This document shows, one piece after another, positions 46,625 to 58,619 of a stretch of 64,000 bases of DNA (positions within the stretch are counted from its first letter, which is position 1; each line of letters starts with the position of its first letter). Below the pieces are notes generated by a model that had not been told where the DNA came from, searched no databases, and saw only the letters and a program-made list of their open reading frames with translations. Source of the stretch: Arbacia lixula (taxonomy: Eukaryota > Echinodermata > Echinoidea > Arbacioida > Arbaciidae). The stretch spans positions 2,387,360 to 2,451,359 of the forward strand of contig OZ022586.1 in NCBI GenBank assembly GCA_963669155.1. The letters run 5' to 3'. Made by a program: the position numbers and the translations under genes.

Positions 46625-49600
46625 GAGAGGGGGAGATATGAGGGCAACAAAACACATGAACAAAAATACTCCAATTACTATGAATACACGTGAACTGCAT
46701 GCAGGAAACATTACGAAACGGAGATATAGAGAGTATAGATAAAGGAAGAGACAGACAGTAAACCAGAGAAAGAAAGACAGACAGGCAGACAGACAGACAG
46801 ACACATAGAGAAGATTTTTTTTTTTGCCGGATTTTGATATTTACCTCATGGACAAGCTCAAAGCCATCTGTATCTTTGATCAGCTGTGCTAGATACCTGT
46901 AAAGAGAGCTATACTTTGTCACTAATCTATTCATTATTTAACGCAACATTGACAATGTAATAGCGAGCGTCTGATACAATTTCATTGTGCTAACAACTTT
47001 GATTTAAAACATTAAAGGGCATCTACTGTACTGGGCAAATGAGGGCAAATAACTTTCAGCAAGCTTCTAAAATAGACAATACATGAATTTAAGACCATTG
47101 GCAAGAAGATTGCTAACAATTACATTTTGAAGTCTTTTTTGCTTTCCCAGTACAGTAGATGCCCTTTAAGACGTTTGGCCTTCCATTTCAGGTGCACATG
47201 GTGGGATATTCTTTCACTACCTTCTCAGTGCTGACAGCTCTTACCATATCTGCATGATAACAAGTTGAAATGTTGTCGACTATCTAATGAATTGCCATTT
47301 TACTCTGTGAGTACTGCCATTGACCTGGGGGCATATCATCAAAGGACTTGTCGGACGTTTTATCCGACAAACTGTTATAAGCTACTGAAATGCTTGCATC
47401 TTATTGACCGAAAGCAAACTTGTCGGATAAAATATCCGACAAGTCCTTTGATGAAATGCCCCCCTGAGGTCATTTTCCATCCACAATAATCTAGTCATGC
47501 GCAGAGTACATGCGCAGTGACGGTTCGATTTGACAAATTGCTGACTCTATTGTCTATTGTCTTAGCTGTTAATCATTTGTTAATTTGTTAATTTTTTTTT
47601 TGTTTTGTGTATATGTTTTATGCCTGTATAAGTTTTTCTTTGATCATTTTTTTAAAGTACATGTACGAATTTTGATGTAATTTGTGTACTTTGATTAATC
47701 TTACTGCCTGTCATTTGTATTATAGTCTATAATGTGTAGTGAACCGTATGTTTAAGGTCATCATACCTAACAAGCAATCGGCTTTCTGGTGATACCTTGC
47801 ATTCATTATTCATGAAAAGTTGTTTATTTTGTTTGTTAAATGAATAAAGAATTGAATTGAATTGAGATTGAGATTGCGACTTCGAACTAGCTGGCTTGTT
47901 GTATCACACGCGACGATACGTACTTCGACATGGCGAACTTCTGGTCGGTCTCCGCCTCGAAGCCGATGTTGCCCTTGGCCTTCCACATCAACCACAGCTT
48001 GAAGACATCAACCTTGCGGCCGCACTGTAGCGTCTTGTCGCCCGTGTCGTAAGACACGTCGTAGAACTTGTCTTGCTGGAAGAGGTACTTGGCCTGCGCG
48101 CCCATGCACTTAGTCATCAGTCCCTCCTGAACATCGTGAAAATTCATGAATCATTCATTTCTTTTCAACTTATTTATTAGATTCATTAAATTAAATTCAT
48201 TTAATCCTTTTAAAAGTGTCATTTATAAACACAACAAAAAAGTAAGTCCCCCTAAGCAAAATAGCATAACTTTTTATCGAAGAGGTTTTGAGCAACATAA
48301 CGTGTATATACTCCACTTTAAACAAGAAGCGAGATATCTGATACACACACATATTCTTATAAGGCATTATTGGAGAATTGCCAATTTCAAGAGGGACTAA
48401 CTCTAACAGCTAGATGTGGAAAGGCAGTATAGACCTACATGTACTTTGTAAATCCGGTCTAATGATATCATAACATGATAATATTTGATTATGTTATCCC
48501 CAAAATAGGCGTGCCACCCCCTGTCACTACACCTACATTTCCGTTGAGTAGGAAGGACGAGCACTGATAGGGCACGCCCATCATCTTATGCAGGCACCAC
48601 GTGACTGAGTTGGTGCGCTCGACGCCCTGCATGAGATGGCGGTGCGTGCGCGAGGTGAGCGCGCTGCCGCCCCACGCGGCGTCCACATGCAGCCAAATGC
48701 CGCCGTGACGGTCGCAGATGTCGGCCAGGGCGTCGAGGGGGTCGTAGGAACCGAGCACCGTAGAGCCTGCGGTAGCGGCGACGAGGAGGGGTATGTGGCC
48801 CTAGGGGGGAAGATGCATTGACACGGAGAGAATTGACATGGATAGACGGGCCGTTTATTTTGAGAAATGTGTTCGTCAATTCATCATCTTGTTGTTCTGT
48901 TTCTCGAAAGTTCATGTTGTTGTGAAGTATTTATTTTGTCAACATAATACATTTCCTTTCCGTCAACAAATATATACGTGGTATGCGAGGTAAAGCTGAC
49001 CCAGTTATTTATATTCTGACTGACATAACAAAGTCATAACACCATATTGCATATAAGACCTCTACTAGACAATTGCAACTTTAAATTAATTGATTTTATT
49101 TACCATGACACCGCTTTCATACTCATAGCTCAAAGGCTATCTCCATAGATTATCGACAACATTCAAGTAAATCAATCCTCGCTTAGATTTTAAACAAATA
49201 GGTGTGATTGAGCCGCATTTACCTGTTCTTTGGCAGACTTTATGGCTTTCTCTAGCTCTGCCGGTATCATCTTTCCTCTGGTAAATTGAAGAAGGAAAGA
49301 CTTATGAAAGACTACAGTAATATTCCTGAGTGATGTAGACACAAGTTGAACCACCACAGTATATCAAATTTCTTTAGGTAAAATGAAGAAGAAAATAAAG
49401 AAGAAAATGGGAAAGAAGAAGAGAAGTTGTAGATATGGCTGGTTAGTGCATTAGTACGCCATTAAACCTGCCAGATAAATTGCTGCTTTATTGGATTTGT
49501 GTGGTGTGTAAGAATACCTCAATGGCGCATAAAGTGTCAAGGGGAATGATAAAAGTTGTGAAGATTGCCGGACCTATGATCATAACATAACCGTTCTGAC

Positions 49601-52600
49601 GGTATTTTATGCAAGAACGATCTTATTTGATTTCAACAACTACATGTATATCACCTTCAAACTGAGATGGGACCCATCTACCCGTGGTCACAGCAAGAAC
49701 TCCTTCATTTTGGGTCCCGTCATTTTTAACACTTAATTACCATAAACACTACGACACAGACAGGTTCAGTTTCCATGGTTACAATATATTGATACAATCG
49801 TGATACAAATGGAGCCCTTTTTGGATAAACACATATTGGCAACATATTTTCTATAGACAAGCAATGTGTTTTTGTTTGCATAACAAATATGTTGCCGATT
49901 TGAGACAATTTGGTTTAGGCTAATGGAATATGATTATGTACTCCTATTCGTTATAATGTTTCATGTTTATTTGTAATGCTTGTAATAATTAATGCATATC
50001 TCTGTAAGACATATTGGTAAAGTATGAAATGAGAAATTGGATGAATAAGTACCTGTCATCGCTGGGGATGATGACAACGTTGTCGAGCCCGATGCCCATG
50101 AACATCGCGCCTTTCATGAAAGAGTAGTGACCCTGAAATTAAATTTTGAAAAAGTAATGCCTCTATCTCATGTGTTTGTTAAGTATCTTGAACAGGAGGC
50201 AATAACATATACATATAATTCAAGTGATAAAGAACATTTACAATAAATGTGGCATTGTGCAAATCTTTGCACTATTATCTTTGATATCTTTAGCACGTCT
50301 TAAATTATTTAATTCAATTGATGATCGACATACACAATTTATGATTCAATTTTATTTTACAGATTGTTGTGACGTCATGTGCAAGAGACTATCCCACGTG
50401 TTGTGTACGTTTTTGTTGATTTTTTTTCAAAAGGACATATACCATAGTATCTGTGTTAGAAAAGTGTTTTTATATGAAGAAGATTTTGTACTTCCTCAAA
50501 AAAAAACAGAAAAGGGGAATGCATGGAGAAAATAGTACATAACACATGGGAGAGCATTTCGTCACAAAATCAAAAGTTTAAAAGATCATAATTTTCTTAT
50601 TCTTTGACGGATTTTCATCAAACCTGCACTAAATGTTTCTTTCATGTGTCTCCTTTTATTGAAACAAAACAATTTTAGGGTGAAGTATCCCTCCAAAGTC
50701 ACCTGATCAGAGACGAATATCTTGTGCGGTGCCGAGCCGTAGATACCTTGCTGTCTATATCCAGGGTTGATTTTGTAACGGGCTAGGTTCACTGCGAACA
50801 GGTTTCCGAGAGTACCACCTGAGTGAGAAATATAGCTGTCAAATGATTACGCCCGTCCTCATCATAAATGTATCATTGTCATTAGTGTCGTCGTTTTAAT
50901 ATTTGCATTTGTGTTCTTTCCATCACCATCGTTATCACCCTTGTCACTAAGACGATGGAAATGTATTTTCTTTCAGTGTTCATATCATAATTTCATAATT
51001 ATAGACCTCATTGCTATTACAAATAATAATCCTCATTAACATCATCTAATATGATTTTACTATAGATATTTATTACGATAGCATAACCCTCTTCATCTTT
51101 ACCGTCATCATCTTCGTCGTCAACATAATTATCACTGTAATCACCATCATAAGCAATATCATCATTATCACGAGCATCATCACGAGCATTATTATTATCA
51201 GTATCATTAATATCACCATCATTATCATCATTATCATGATCATCATAACACTCACCACCATCATCACTCTAATAACAATGATGATTATGGTGATAATCAT
51301 TACTGTAATCATTAACATCATCATCATCATCGTTCGTCGTAACCATCATCTTCATCGTCGTAGTCATCCTCCTCCTCATCATCATCGTCATCATCCTCAT
51401 CATCCTCATCATCGTCTTCATCGTCATCATCATCATCGCCATCGTCATCATCATCATTATAATCATCATCATCATCATGCCATCACCATGGTAACTCACC
51501 TGGACAGAAGATGCCATCTCCTGTCTTGTAGCCGCACAAGTTTCTCAGTTTCTCCAGAACCTCGTGCTCCATGAGCGTGAAGACGGGAGCGCTGTCAAAG
51601 GTATACCTGGCACGACGGAGGGGAGGGAGACGAACATGTGTTAGAGGAGGAGTAGGGGGAGATAAATGAAGAAGATGATGAAGAAGGAAGAGGAGGAGGA
51701 GGATAAGGAGGAGAAGAAGAAGAAGAAGAAGAAGAAGAAGAAGCAGAAGAAGAAGAAGGAGAAGAAGGAGAAGAGGAGGAGAAGAAGAAGAAGAAGAAGA
51801 AGAAGGAAGAGAAGAAAAAGAAGGAGAAGAAGAAGAAGAAGAAGAAGAAGAAGAAGAAGAAGAAAAAGAAGAAGAAGAAGAAGAAGAAGAAAGAGAAGAA
51901 GAAGAAGAAGAAGAAGATGAAGAAGAAGTAGAAGAAGGAAGAGAAGAAGAAGAAGAAAGAGAAGAAGAAGAAGAAGAAGAAGAAGAAGAAGAAGAAGAAG
52001 AAGAAGAAGAAAAAGAAGAAGAAGAAGAAGTAGAAGAAGAAGAAGAAGAAGAAGGAGAAGAAGAAGGAGAATGTGATACCTTTATAGGAGTATGAGAATC
52101 ACGAAAAAAAAATGGGACGAATGCGTAATTATGAAAGAAGACAAAAGATGGACGAGATATCAAACAGGGGAGATGAGATGGAAGGGCAAGAATAATACTC
52201 TATTCATAACAGTAGCTTACGACTTAAAAATACATCCATTTCTAATTCTTCTCCTCTACACATAATCATTGCCTCATCAGTCTGAGCCTGGTAGGAATCA
52301 TTGATCAATTACACGCAAAAAAATACTCTGATGAAGTTGAAAGTCTTTTTTATTCCACGCGGTTGCGTCCGAGTTTTCCGTTCAAATCCGGACAAAATCA
52401 GAGATAAATCTCATGCAAACACAACTTTGATGAAGTCTGTGAATCTGCTGTTCCTTACTGACTTGTGTTGAGCGAATCTGTCACCATTGCTCCAGCAAAC
52501 CCAAACGTGTCATGACCATTGAAGTTGGTGTTGTAATACTGAGGATGCGCTGGAAGAAGGAAAACAAAGTCGAGGTAACGACACGACAAAATTATTCCAT

Positions 52601-55600
52601 AATTTCAACATTTTACTGACTCTTGACTTATTTTCTCACCGTAAATACAACAGAAGAGAAAATGAAGTTGATACTGCAGAATGACGCAAATATGATGGAA
52701 TCATACAGAACACAACATATGGCAGAGCACAATTTTTTCAGATCATAACTTTTTTTATCCTTTGACAGATTTTTGTCAAAACCTTCACTAATATGTTTCT
52801 GTCATGTTCCTGCTTTCATTAAAACTAACTAAACTTAAAGGTAGACTTTCCCTGTAATAAAATATCTACAATTATCCATATGCAATTCTCAGGCGTTACG
52901 GGGAGATAAGCACTGCCAATGACCCAATGAAAGGGTGATTATCGCAAGCCGTAGCAGTATACCGCTTTCCGTATGAGCGGATTTTCTTACCCGTTTTCAC
53001 ACTGTAGTCAAACGTCTGCTGACAGAGCTCAAGAAGCTTATGAGACGTCTCGGGTTCGTCTCGGATTTTGAAGTCAAACGACTTCTTCAAGTCCTCTGGG
53101 TGTTTGAAGTTGATAACTGGGTGTACATCGAGAAAAATACAAACACACATGTGAATAGCTTCTTAACGACAGTGTGTCAAAAAGTACAATTTTGTATTTA
53201 AAAAAAAAATACGGAAAATGGAAGAAGATTCTGTATCACAACTACCCTCCCAACAACGTAATTGAAAACTGACTTTAAGCGAAATTATATCGATCGCTAG
53301 ATTTTGAGGAGGTTTGAGGTGGGTCGTCTGAAAGATATAGAGACCGAAGACCGCGGTGCGCTATGGTCCGCAACGGTCCGCTCCACAGTACATGCGTTCA
53401 ATGACAGCAATGCCCGCATCGCGCACTGACAGGGACAATACGGTTATGAATGAAGACTATGTTCGTTCCGTTTAAAACCAACACAAGGATAGCTTTTCAC
53501 TTTTCCTAAAAATGTTAGTGAAGCTATGGCTGTGAGAGTTCATACACGTTATTGTTAGGGCATACGGCTGATTCCTGCTGAGTTTCACGACTTTTGCAAA
53601 ATGGGATTGCAAATAAGACACAAGCACACCTTGCTTGGTCGTCATCACACGTCTTGTGCTGAATTATACATTGTTATGTAAAACAAATGCATATAGTTGC
53701 ATTCAAAAGATACAGCTGGTCGATAACCAACAATGCAGCAAATTGATTCCTTGTCATGGCGCCTTTTGACGAGCAATCAGGCGTTGACATGATACATTTT
53801 GAATAAAACCAAGGATCATGCCGCACTTAATATTCATGACTAGCAGCTGCTCTCAACAATATGATGCATGCGCGATTGCGTCACGTTCACCTGGATTTCA
53901 AAGGTCATACGCATTCTTATACATGCATACATTTCAGCTTTCGCTGCTGAACTTTTAATTTTATCACTAAGTGCTTCTTGCGTAGTTAAAAAGGACGAGC
54001 GAGTTCGAAATTTGATACTTTTTGAGATGGAAATACTAGCTTGGGCGCGCGGTTGGCAGCGTTTTTCATGGTACTTGTCCGAAAGGAAAATATCTGAAAG
54101 TAACGTTTCATGCAATTTTGTAAGCAGGTATGATGCGGAACATTGTAAAATTGAGACTTTTATACTGCAACTTGATATCACGTTTAGAGCCTTTTTGCCA
54201 TATTGTAACACAATTCATCAATTAAATCTTTACTGATGCATCGTAGGTATTACATGTCACAACTGCGCAAGCATATGGGGTGAGGATATTTCCCCAAATT
54301 CTTCTGCGCATCCGATTTTGTTTTATACGTCAAATGCAGGCAAAACTCATCCAGAGAATCGGCAGCATTGAACATCGAGATCAAAGAGAAAATCTTTGTG
54401 TAGGGTTCTTTTGTGACTAGAAGGAGTGTACAATGAATCTGCATTAATTAAACGGCTGATGGTATCCATGTGCTTAAACATCCTTGATAAAACCATGGAC
54501 CTATTATGGATGGACTGTGCTCGGATAGACTTCCTTTGATCTATGAGGTCCGCCGCCTCATAAAAATCCAAGATATTCAGGTGTTTTAAACAACTAGCTG
54601 TATTTCTAATTAGGTAGTGCCTTCCTCTGAATAACAAAAGAAAATCTGTTTTAAGAAGTATGCCAACCGTTCAGCCTTCGCTGGGAGCTCGTTGCTGATC
54701 TTTTTACACACACTGTGAATTAGTTTTGGGGTAAGCGAAGGGAAACTTTGAAAAAATTGTAGAAAGAATTTGGTCCGTAACTTTTTCGGACACCTCCGCA
54801 CACGAAATTGAGGTTGTTTCCATGAAAGATGAAACACTCAATAAACGATTTACAAGATATTTTTAAGGAAATATGATTCGGAAATGTGCGATATGGAGGC
54901 ATTTCTCTGGCATGTTTTCTACAGTATTCTCCTTTTATCACAAAAACGAAGAAACAATATAATCTGAAATTCACAGAATCGTATCTTTATAAGATGTAAT
55001 ACTACTGCACATGCACTTCAGTTCATGTAGTGGTTCTGAAATCTTCTGCGCATACAGAATATATATTCCTCAAAATGCATCTACATTTTGTCATGCTTGT
55101 TTGGCGGCGGATCTCCCTCGATCAAAGAGCCAAACGCGTAAAATATTCCATTGTGACATCAATGCACACGACTGCTGTAGGAATAAATTACACTTCGTGC
55201 TGACTCCATTCCTTACACCTCTCTGATAAAACTTTCCTCCCGCCCATATTTTAATGAATATCGAATGCACCTTGTGGATTCAGTATCAAGGGATGAATAG
55301 AGGAAGGAGGAGATGAAATCATGATAATAAGTTGAATATCATTGTTTATGTAAACACATGTCAAAAAAGTAATTTTCTTCCTGATGCATCATGTATTATT
55401 AATGACACCGTGATGACAATTGCTAGTGGATTAACAGGCACGATGCACAATGGTCATTGTTGTATTTTGAATCAATGTTCGATTAACAGTTTTAGGTCGG
55501 AATTTGAACAAAAGTGACTTTGTCATTCAAAAGGATTCTGACTGGAATAAATAATTGATGAAATGTCACGAAACATGCTTTAAAAAAGGTAATGGAGGAG

Positions 55601-55857
55601 GGGGCGGGGGACGGGGGACGGGTGAAGGGTTGTGAATGAATAACAAATACTACTCATTGCCAGACACACATTGCGAAAGGCCGATGTTGACCCGAAATGA
55701 CCATAACACGCTGAAATGACTCACCTTTGCAATCGCCGTTGAGCGGTTTCTCCAGAGCTTCTTTCATTACCATCTCGAACACCTCGGCGAGAAATTGTCT
55801 CTCCGTCGGCCTCGTCGACGTCATCATCGTCCCCGGACGATCACCATCTGTCGCCAT
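45497..55857 (-). CDS. PLP-dependent acidic amino-acid decarboxylase, copy B (CSAD/GADL1/GAD-like), complete
   Basis: Complete second copy of the decarboxylase: 12 coding exons totalling 1497 nt, 498 aa, close to the usual length of CSAD (about 490) and GADL1 (about 520). Exons, minus strand: 55725-55857, 52991-53116, 52459-52549, 51500-51606, 50703-50818, 50053-50132, 49223-49277, 48537-48800, 47924-48126, 46845-46896, 45959-46048, 45497-45676. Exon lengths and phases match copy A for exons 1-10. The last two exons encode PECTNVCFWYIPECLR and VAPMIKEAMTMEGSMLITYQ, the conserved C-terminal part of the family, ending in GKDMKV and a stop. Only a few residues differ from copy A (E to H in exon 2, V to I in exon 9), and CLHK in place of NPHK is shared. 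There is no signal peptide at this start, so a cytosolic enzyme is expected. The gene may be the other allele of copy A rather than a paralogue. A fold-back element begins 60 bp past the stop and offers a poly(A) signal. Confidence 0.92.
46407..46630. repeat. (GA)n microsatellite, decarboxylase B intron 10
   Basis: Same tract as 66-305, with different length and interruptions. Confidence 0.9.
47012..47169. mobile_element. Fold-back MITE, family M2, internally deleted, copy B only
   Basis: 158-bp deletion derivative (TTAAAGGGCATCTACTGTAC .. cagtagatgccctttaa) in decarboxylase B intron 9. Copy A has a single TTAA at the same place (gaaaaaattaagacg). Confidence 0.85.
47328..47462. mobile_element. 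135-bp palindromic insertion, copy B only
   Basis: Fold-back sequence: ggggcatatcatcaaagg and its complement flank a pair of cttgtcgga/tccgacaag arms. Absent from copy A near position 815. CCTG borders both sides. Confidence 0.7.
50340..50692. mobile_element. MITE family M1 in decarboxylase B intron 5
   Basis: Copy B counterpart of the element in copy A intron 5, with TGACGTCA at 50370-50377 and the same position beside the exon 5 donor. Confidence 0.7.
51080..51482. repeat. (ATC)n microsatellite beside decarboxylase B exon 4
   Basis: Copy B version of the ATC tract, ending about 18 bp from the exon 4 donor. Confidence 0.9.
51668..52068. repeat. (GAA)n microsatellite beside decarboxylase B exon 4
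   Basis: About 400 bp, roughly 100 bp longer than in copy A. Confidence 0.9.
52690..52855. mobile_element. MITE family M1, one arm, decarboxylase B intron 2
   Basis: Right-arm remnant matching 6548-6712 of copy A. Confidence 0.55.
53210..53625. mobile_element. Dispersed repeat, family M8, decarboxylase B intron 1
   Basis: Copy B counterpart of 7088-7490, same orientation. Confidence 0.6.
54494..55223. mobile_element. 730-bp insertion in copy B only, with 9-bp target duplication
   Basis: Bordered by TGATAAAAC at 54485-54493 and 55224-55232. Copy A lacks it (near 8803, ccttgatagaactttcc). No clear terminal inverted repeat and no recognisable protein, although short ORFs exist. Confidence 0.7.
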
Positions 55858-56734
55858 TGTTCTGACCTGTTGGAATCTATTTGAAGATAAATATTGTGAA
55901 TATGCTAGTAATAGTACAGACTACGGGACTCGTTCTCATGGTAGAATCGTTCTGTCGTCATCACATCATTTCCGGACTAATGAACTTTATTTTATTGTCA
56001 TATCATGGGACCCTTTTTTCATTTTCTGATTAATGAAACTAATTTCGTTTTTCAGATTCACGAATCCTGAACCTGATTAATTAAACTGATTTCTTTTTTC
56101 AGATTCACGAAAGCGGAACCAAATTAATTAAACTTTTTTTTTCAGATTCACGAAACCGGAACCTAATTAATTAAACTTATTTCTTTTCTTTTTTCAGATT
56201 CACGAAACCTATTTCATTTCCAAATGAATGGAACCAAGGTTCTTTTTCGGAGTAACGAACTCTGATTCATTTTCGAGGAATCGAATCTCGGAACAACGGA
56301 CTGTAGGCATAACGAATCTTCGGAATAAAGAACCTTCGGAGTAATCGATCCGTAGGAATACTAAGCTTTTGAAATAACGACTAATTCAATTTAACTTTTT
56401 ATTTATTTAACAAGCAAAATACAACATTTTCACGAACAATTAATTCAAGGTATGACCAGAAAGCCAATGGCTTGCAAAGTGTGATGACCTTTAACATAAG
56501 GTTCAATACACATTAAACATATAGTCTACAATACAAATGACCGGAAATAAAAACAACCAATGTATACAAATAAGATCAAAATACGTACTCTAAAAATACA
56601 TGTACATCAAAGAAGGACTTTAACAAGCATAAAGCACACACGCAATAACAATACATGTGAACATATGATTAACAGCTGAAACAATAGACAATAGAGTCAA
56701 CAATTTGTAATATCGATATGTCAATACTTTATGA

Positions 56735-56930
56735 AACCTGGGGGGTGTTTCACCAAGCTGTTCGGAAGTTATGAATGACTTTACGAACGACTGGTGATCC
56801 CTTCTTGTGCTAAATCAGATTCTCAATGGACAAAGTGTGGTATCGCATTTAGCACAAGAAGGGATTGCCAGTCGTTCATAAAGTCGTTCGCAACTTACGA
56901 ACAGCTAGGTGAAACACCCCCCAGGAACCG
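56735..56930. repeat. Palindromic element upstream of decarboxylase B
   Basis: Copy B counterpart of 10300-10500 (caccaagctgttcggaagtt .. cgaacagctaggtg). Confidence 0.65.
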
Positions 56931-58018
56931 GAACCTAAACAGCGGGGACGGGGGTGCATGGGGAGCTAGAAACTTGAGGAACAGATGGAGAGACCGACCC
57001 TCCACCCCCCCCCCCCCTCCACCTCCCCCCCCCCCCCTCCATTCAGCAATCTACCACTAACTAAAAACAGTCAACTTCAGTTTAAAATCGATTTTTTTTT
57101 TTTTTTTTTTTGCAGTGAATCGATAAGGGGGCTCAAGCAACATAGCGCCAAAAAGTTTCCTATCAGAGGATGTTCATTGATGTGGTGCCCACTCATGTGA
57201 CACCAGTCGCGACGTATTAATTGTTTAATTGTATCAATTAATTAATTAATGTTCATGTTGACTGTTTTTACGCTCTACTACGAAGCTGTTATTTTTAAAC
57301 AGGGATGATTGACAGAAACGTATTTGTTTACATGTACGTATTTATGATTGAATAGAAAGGCGGGCTTGGAAATGAAAATAGCATTGTCTAACAATCCTCG
57401 CTGTTTTCGTAGATTTTGCGATAACACTGTTCGAAACGTTTAGACTGGATTAATCACATGTAAAAGGTGTTAATAAAAACATTTGGAAAAGACATCACAA
57501 CATAGTTGCAGTTCAAATCAAGCCGACATTTGAAAATCATAAGGATGCCATGGGGGGGGGGGGGGGGGGTGCTTCCGAAGCCGATATTCTTATAATAATT
57601 TCATCTTGATTCGAGTGCTGTGTTTTTATATTGCTTTTTCAAAAGTGACGAATATGTTGTTTTACATCTTGTACAAGCAGGTGATGAATCGTGTTAGACA
57701 GCTCCTAAAAACGGTTCGTAGACCGCTTTAAACCACTTCAATGCGCGTAAACACGACAATGACCGAAATGGTCTAAAGTGATATACGGCGGTCGTTGTAC
57801 GAGCTGGTGTACGAATGACTCTACGATCATTTCTAGATGTTAATTGCTCAAATGTCCGTACCGCTAGGGCGTTAGGGTGGGGCGCGAGAGAGGGGTAAAG
57901 CGCGAGGGAGGGAGGAGGATAACGTAAAGGGTGTGTGTGTGGGGGGGGGGGGGGTGGTAGCGTAAGTGCCTAGATGTGGGAATAGGGGAATGGGAAGAAT
58001 AGGGAGGGAGAACGCCAT

Positions 58019-58020
58019 GA

Positions 58021-58074
<54 letters not shown>
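58019..58074. repeat. (GA)n microsatellite
   Basis: 28 GA units; in copy A the matching CT tract (about 37578-37598) is much shorter. Confidence 0.9.
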
Positions 58075-58076
<2 letters not shown>

Positions 58077-58449
58077 GGGGAAAGGGGGTGGGGCGTGGAG
58101 AGAGAATGATCCGTCTTCATTGATTAGTAAGATCGTACGTACAGCACAGGCGTATACAAATCGTAGGCCTATACACAAATAGCACTGTCCGGAGACATGT
58201 ACATACCTCGATCTGACCCAACCACAATATCTCTCGGTTTATCTGGTGTACATAAAAACTGTCACAAAGCCCTACTCCGGACACCTAGCACATTTATATA
58301 CAGCTTTACTCGTTGCTATTTGCTATTATACTCTGAACCTCTGCAGATTCATATATAACACAAATATCCAGTTAACCACTGCATGTATACCTAACGTTAA
58401 AACACGATAGTTTCGTTGCTTTCGTATACAAAATACGTACATTACTTAC

Positions 58450-58619
58450 GTTTGTGCTTGCGAAGCCCGTAGCGATGTCTGTGCACCGTGTAGCTCCGAA
58501 CCGCTAGCGACACTCGAATCTAATAACTGCAGTGCGCGTAGATTCCCAGGGCCGCAGTTAGTCATGTATGTACTCCTACCTCTACCCACCCACCGTAGAA
58601 TCGCTGAGCACCCAGCCAT
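58450..58619 (-). other. Candidate leader exon, copy B
   Basis: Counterpart of the candidate exon in copy A, 170 nt, minus strand, with the same gctaccATGG start, the same Arg-rich N-terminus (MAGCSAILRWVGRGRS) and the same GTAAGT donor. It lies about 2.6 kb upstream of the decarboxylase copy B start (55857) on the same strand, which is where a first exon would be expected. Several substitutions and one in-frame 6-nt deletion separate it from copy A. Whether it is translated is not visible from sequence. Confidence 0.4.

Larger units (their letters stand above)
46348..57529 (+). repeat. Direct long duplicate of 1-11133 (decarboxylase block)
   Basis: Sequence from 46348 aligns collinearly with 1-11133, exon for exon and largely intron for intron, up to the last bases before the first N gap (..gacat at 57529). 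Introns differ by many substitutions and by insertions found in one copy only. Confidence 0.95.
55858..58449. other. Region between decarboxylase B start and candidate leader exon
   Basis: Contains the tandem repeat, the palindrome, the junction of the two duplicated blocks at 57530-57574 with an 18-G run (57552-57569), and the GA tract. If the leader exon is real, this is intron. Confidence 0.6.

Noticed and set aside
46368-46934. SLSLSL-rich frames over GA/CT repeats (also 47-474, 33024-33518, 34723-35068, 60625-61024)
   Set aside because: Dipeptide repeats from CT microsatellites; no domain and no conserved start.
53868-54236. Opposed 120-codon frames in decarboxylase B intron 1
   Set aside because: Copy A breaks the frame with indels and no family is recognised; intronic repeat DNA.
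54610-54974. Overlapping minus-strand frames in the 730-bp insertion as genes
   Set aside because: Short, no recognisable domain, sequence absent from copy A; kept only as a mobile insertion.
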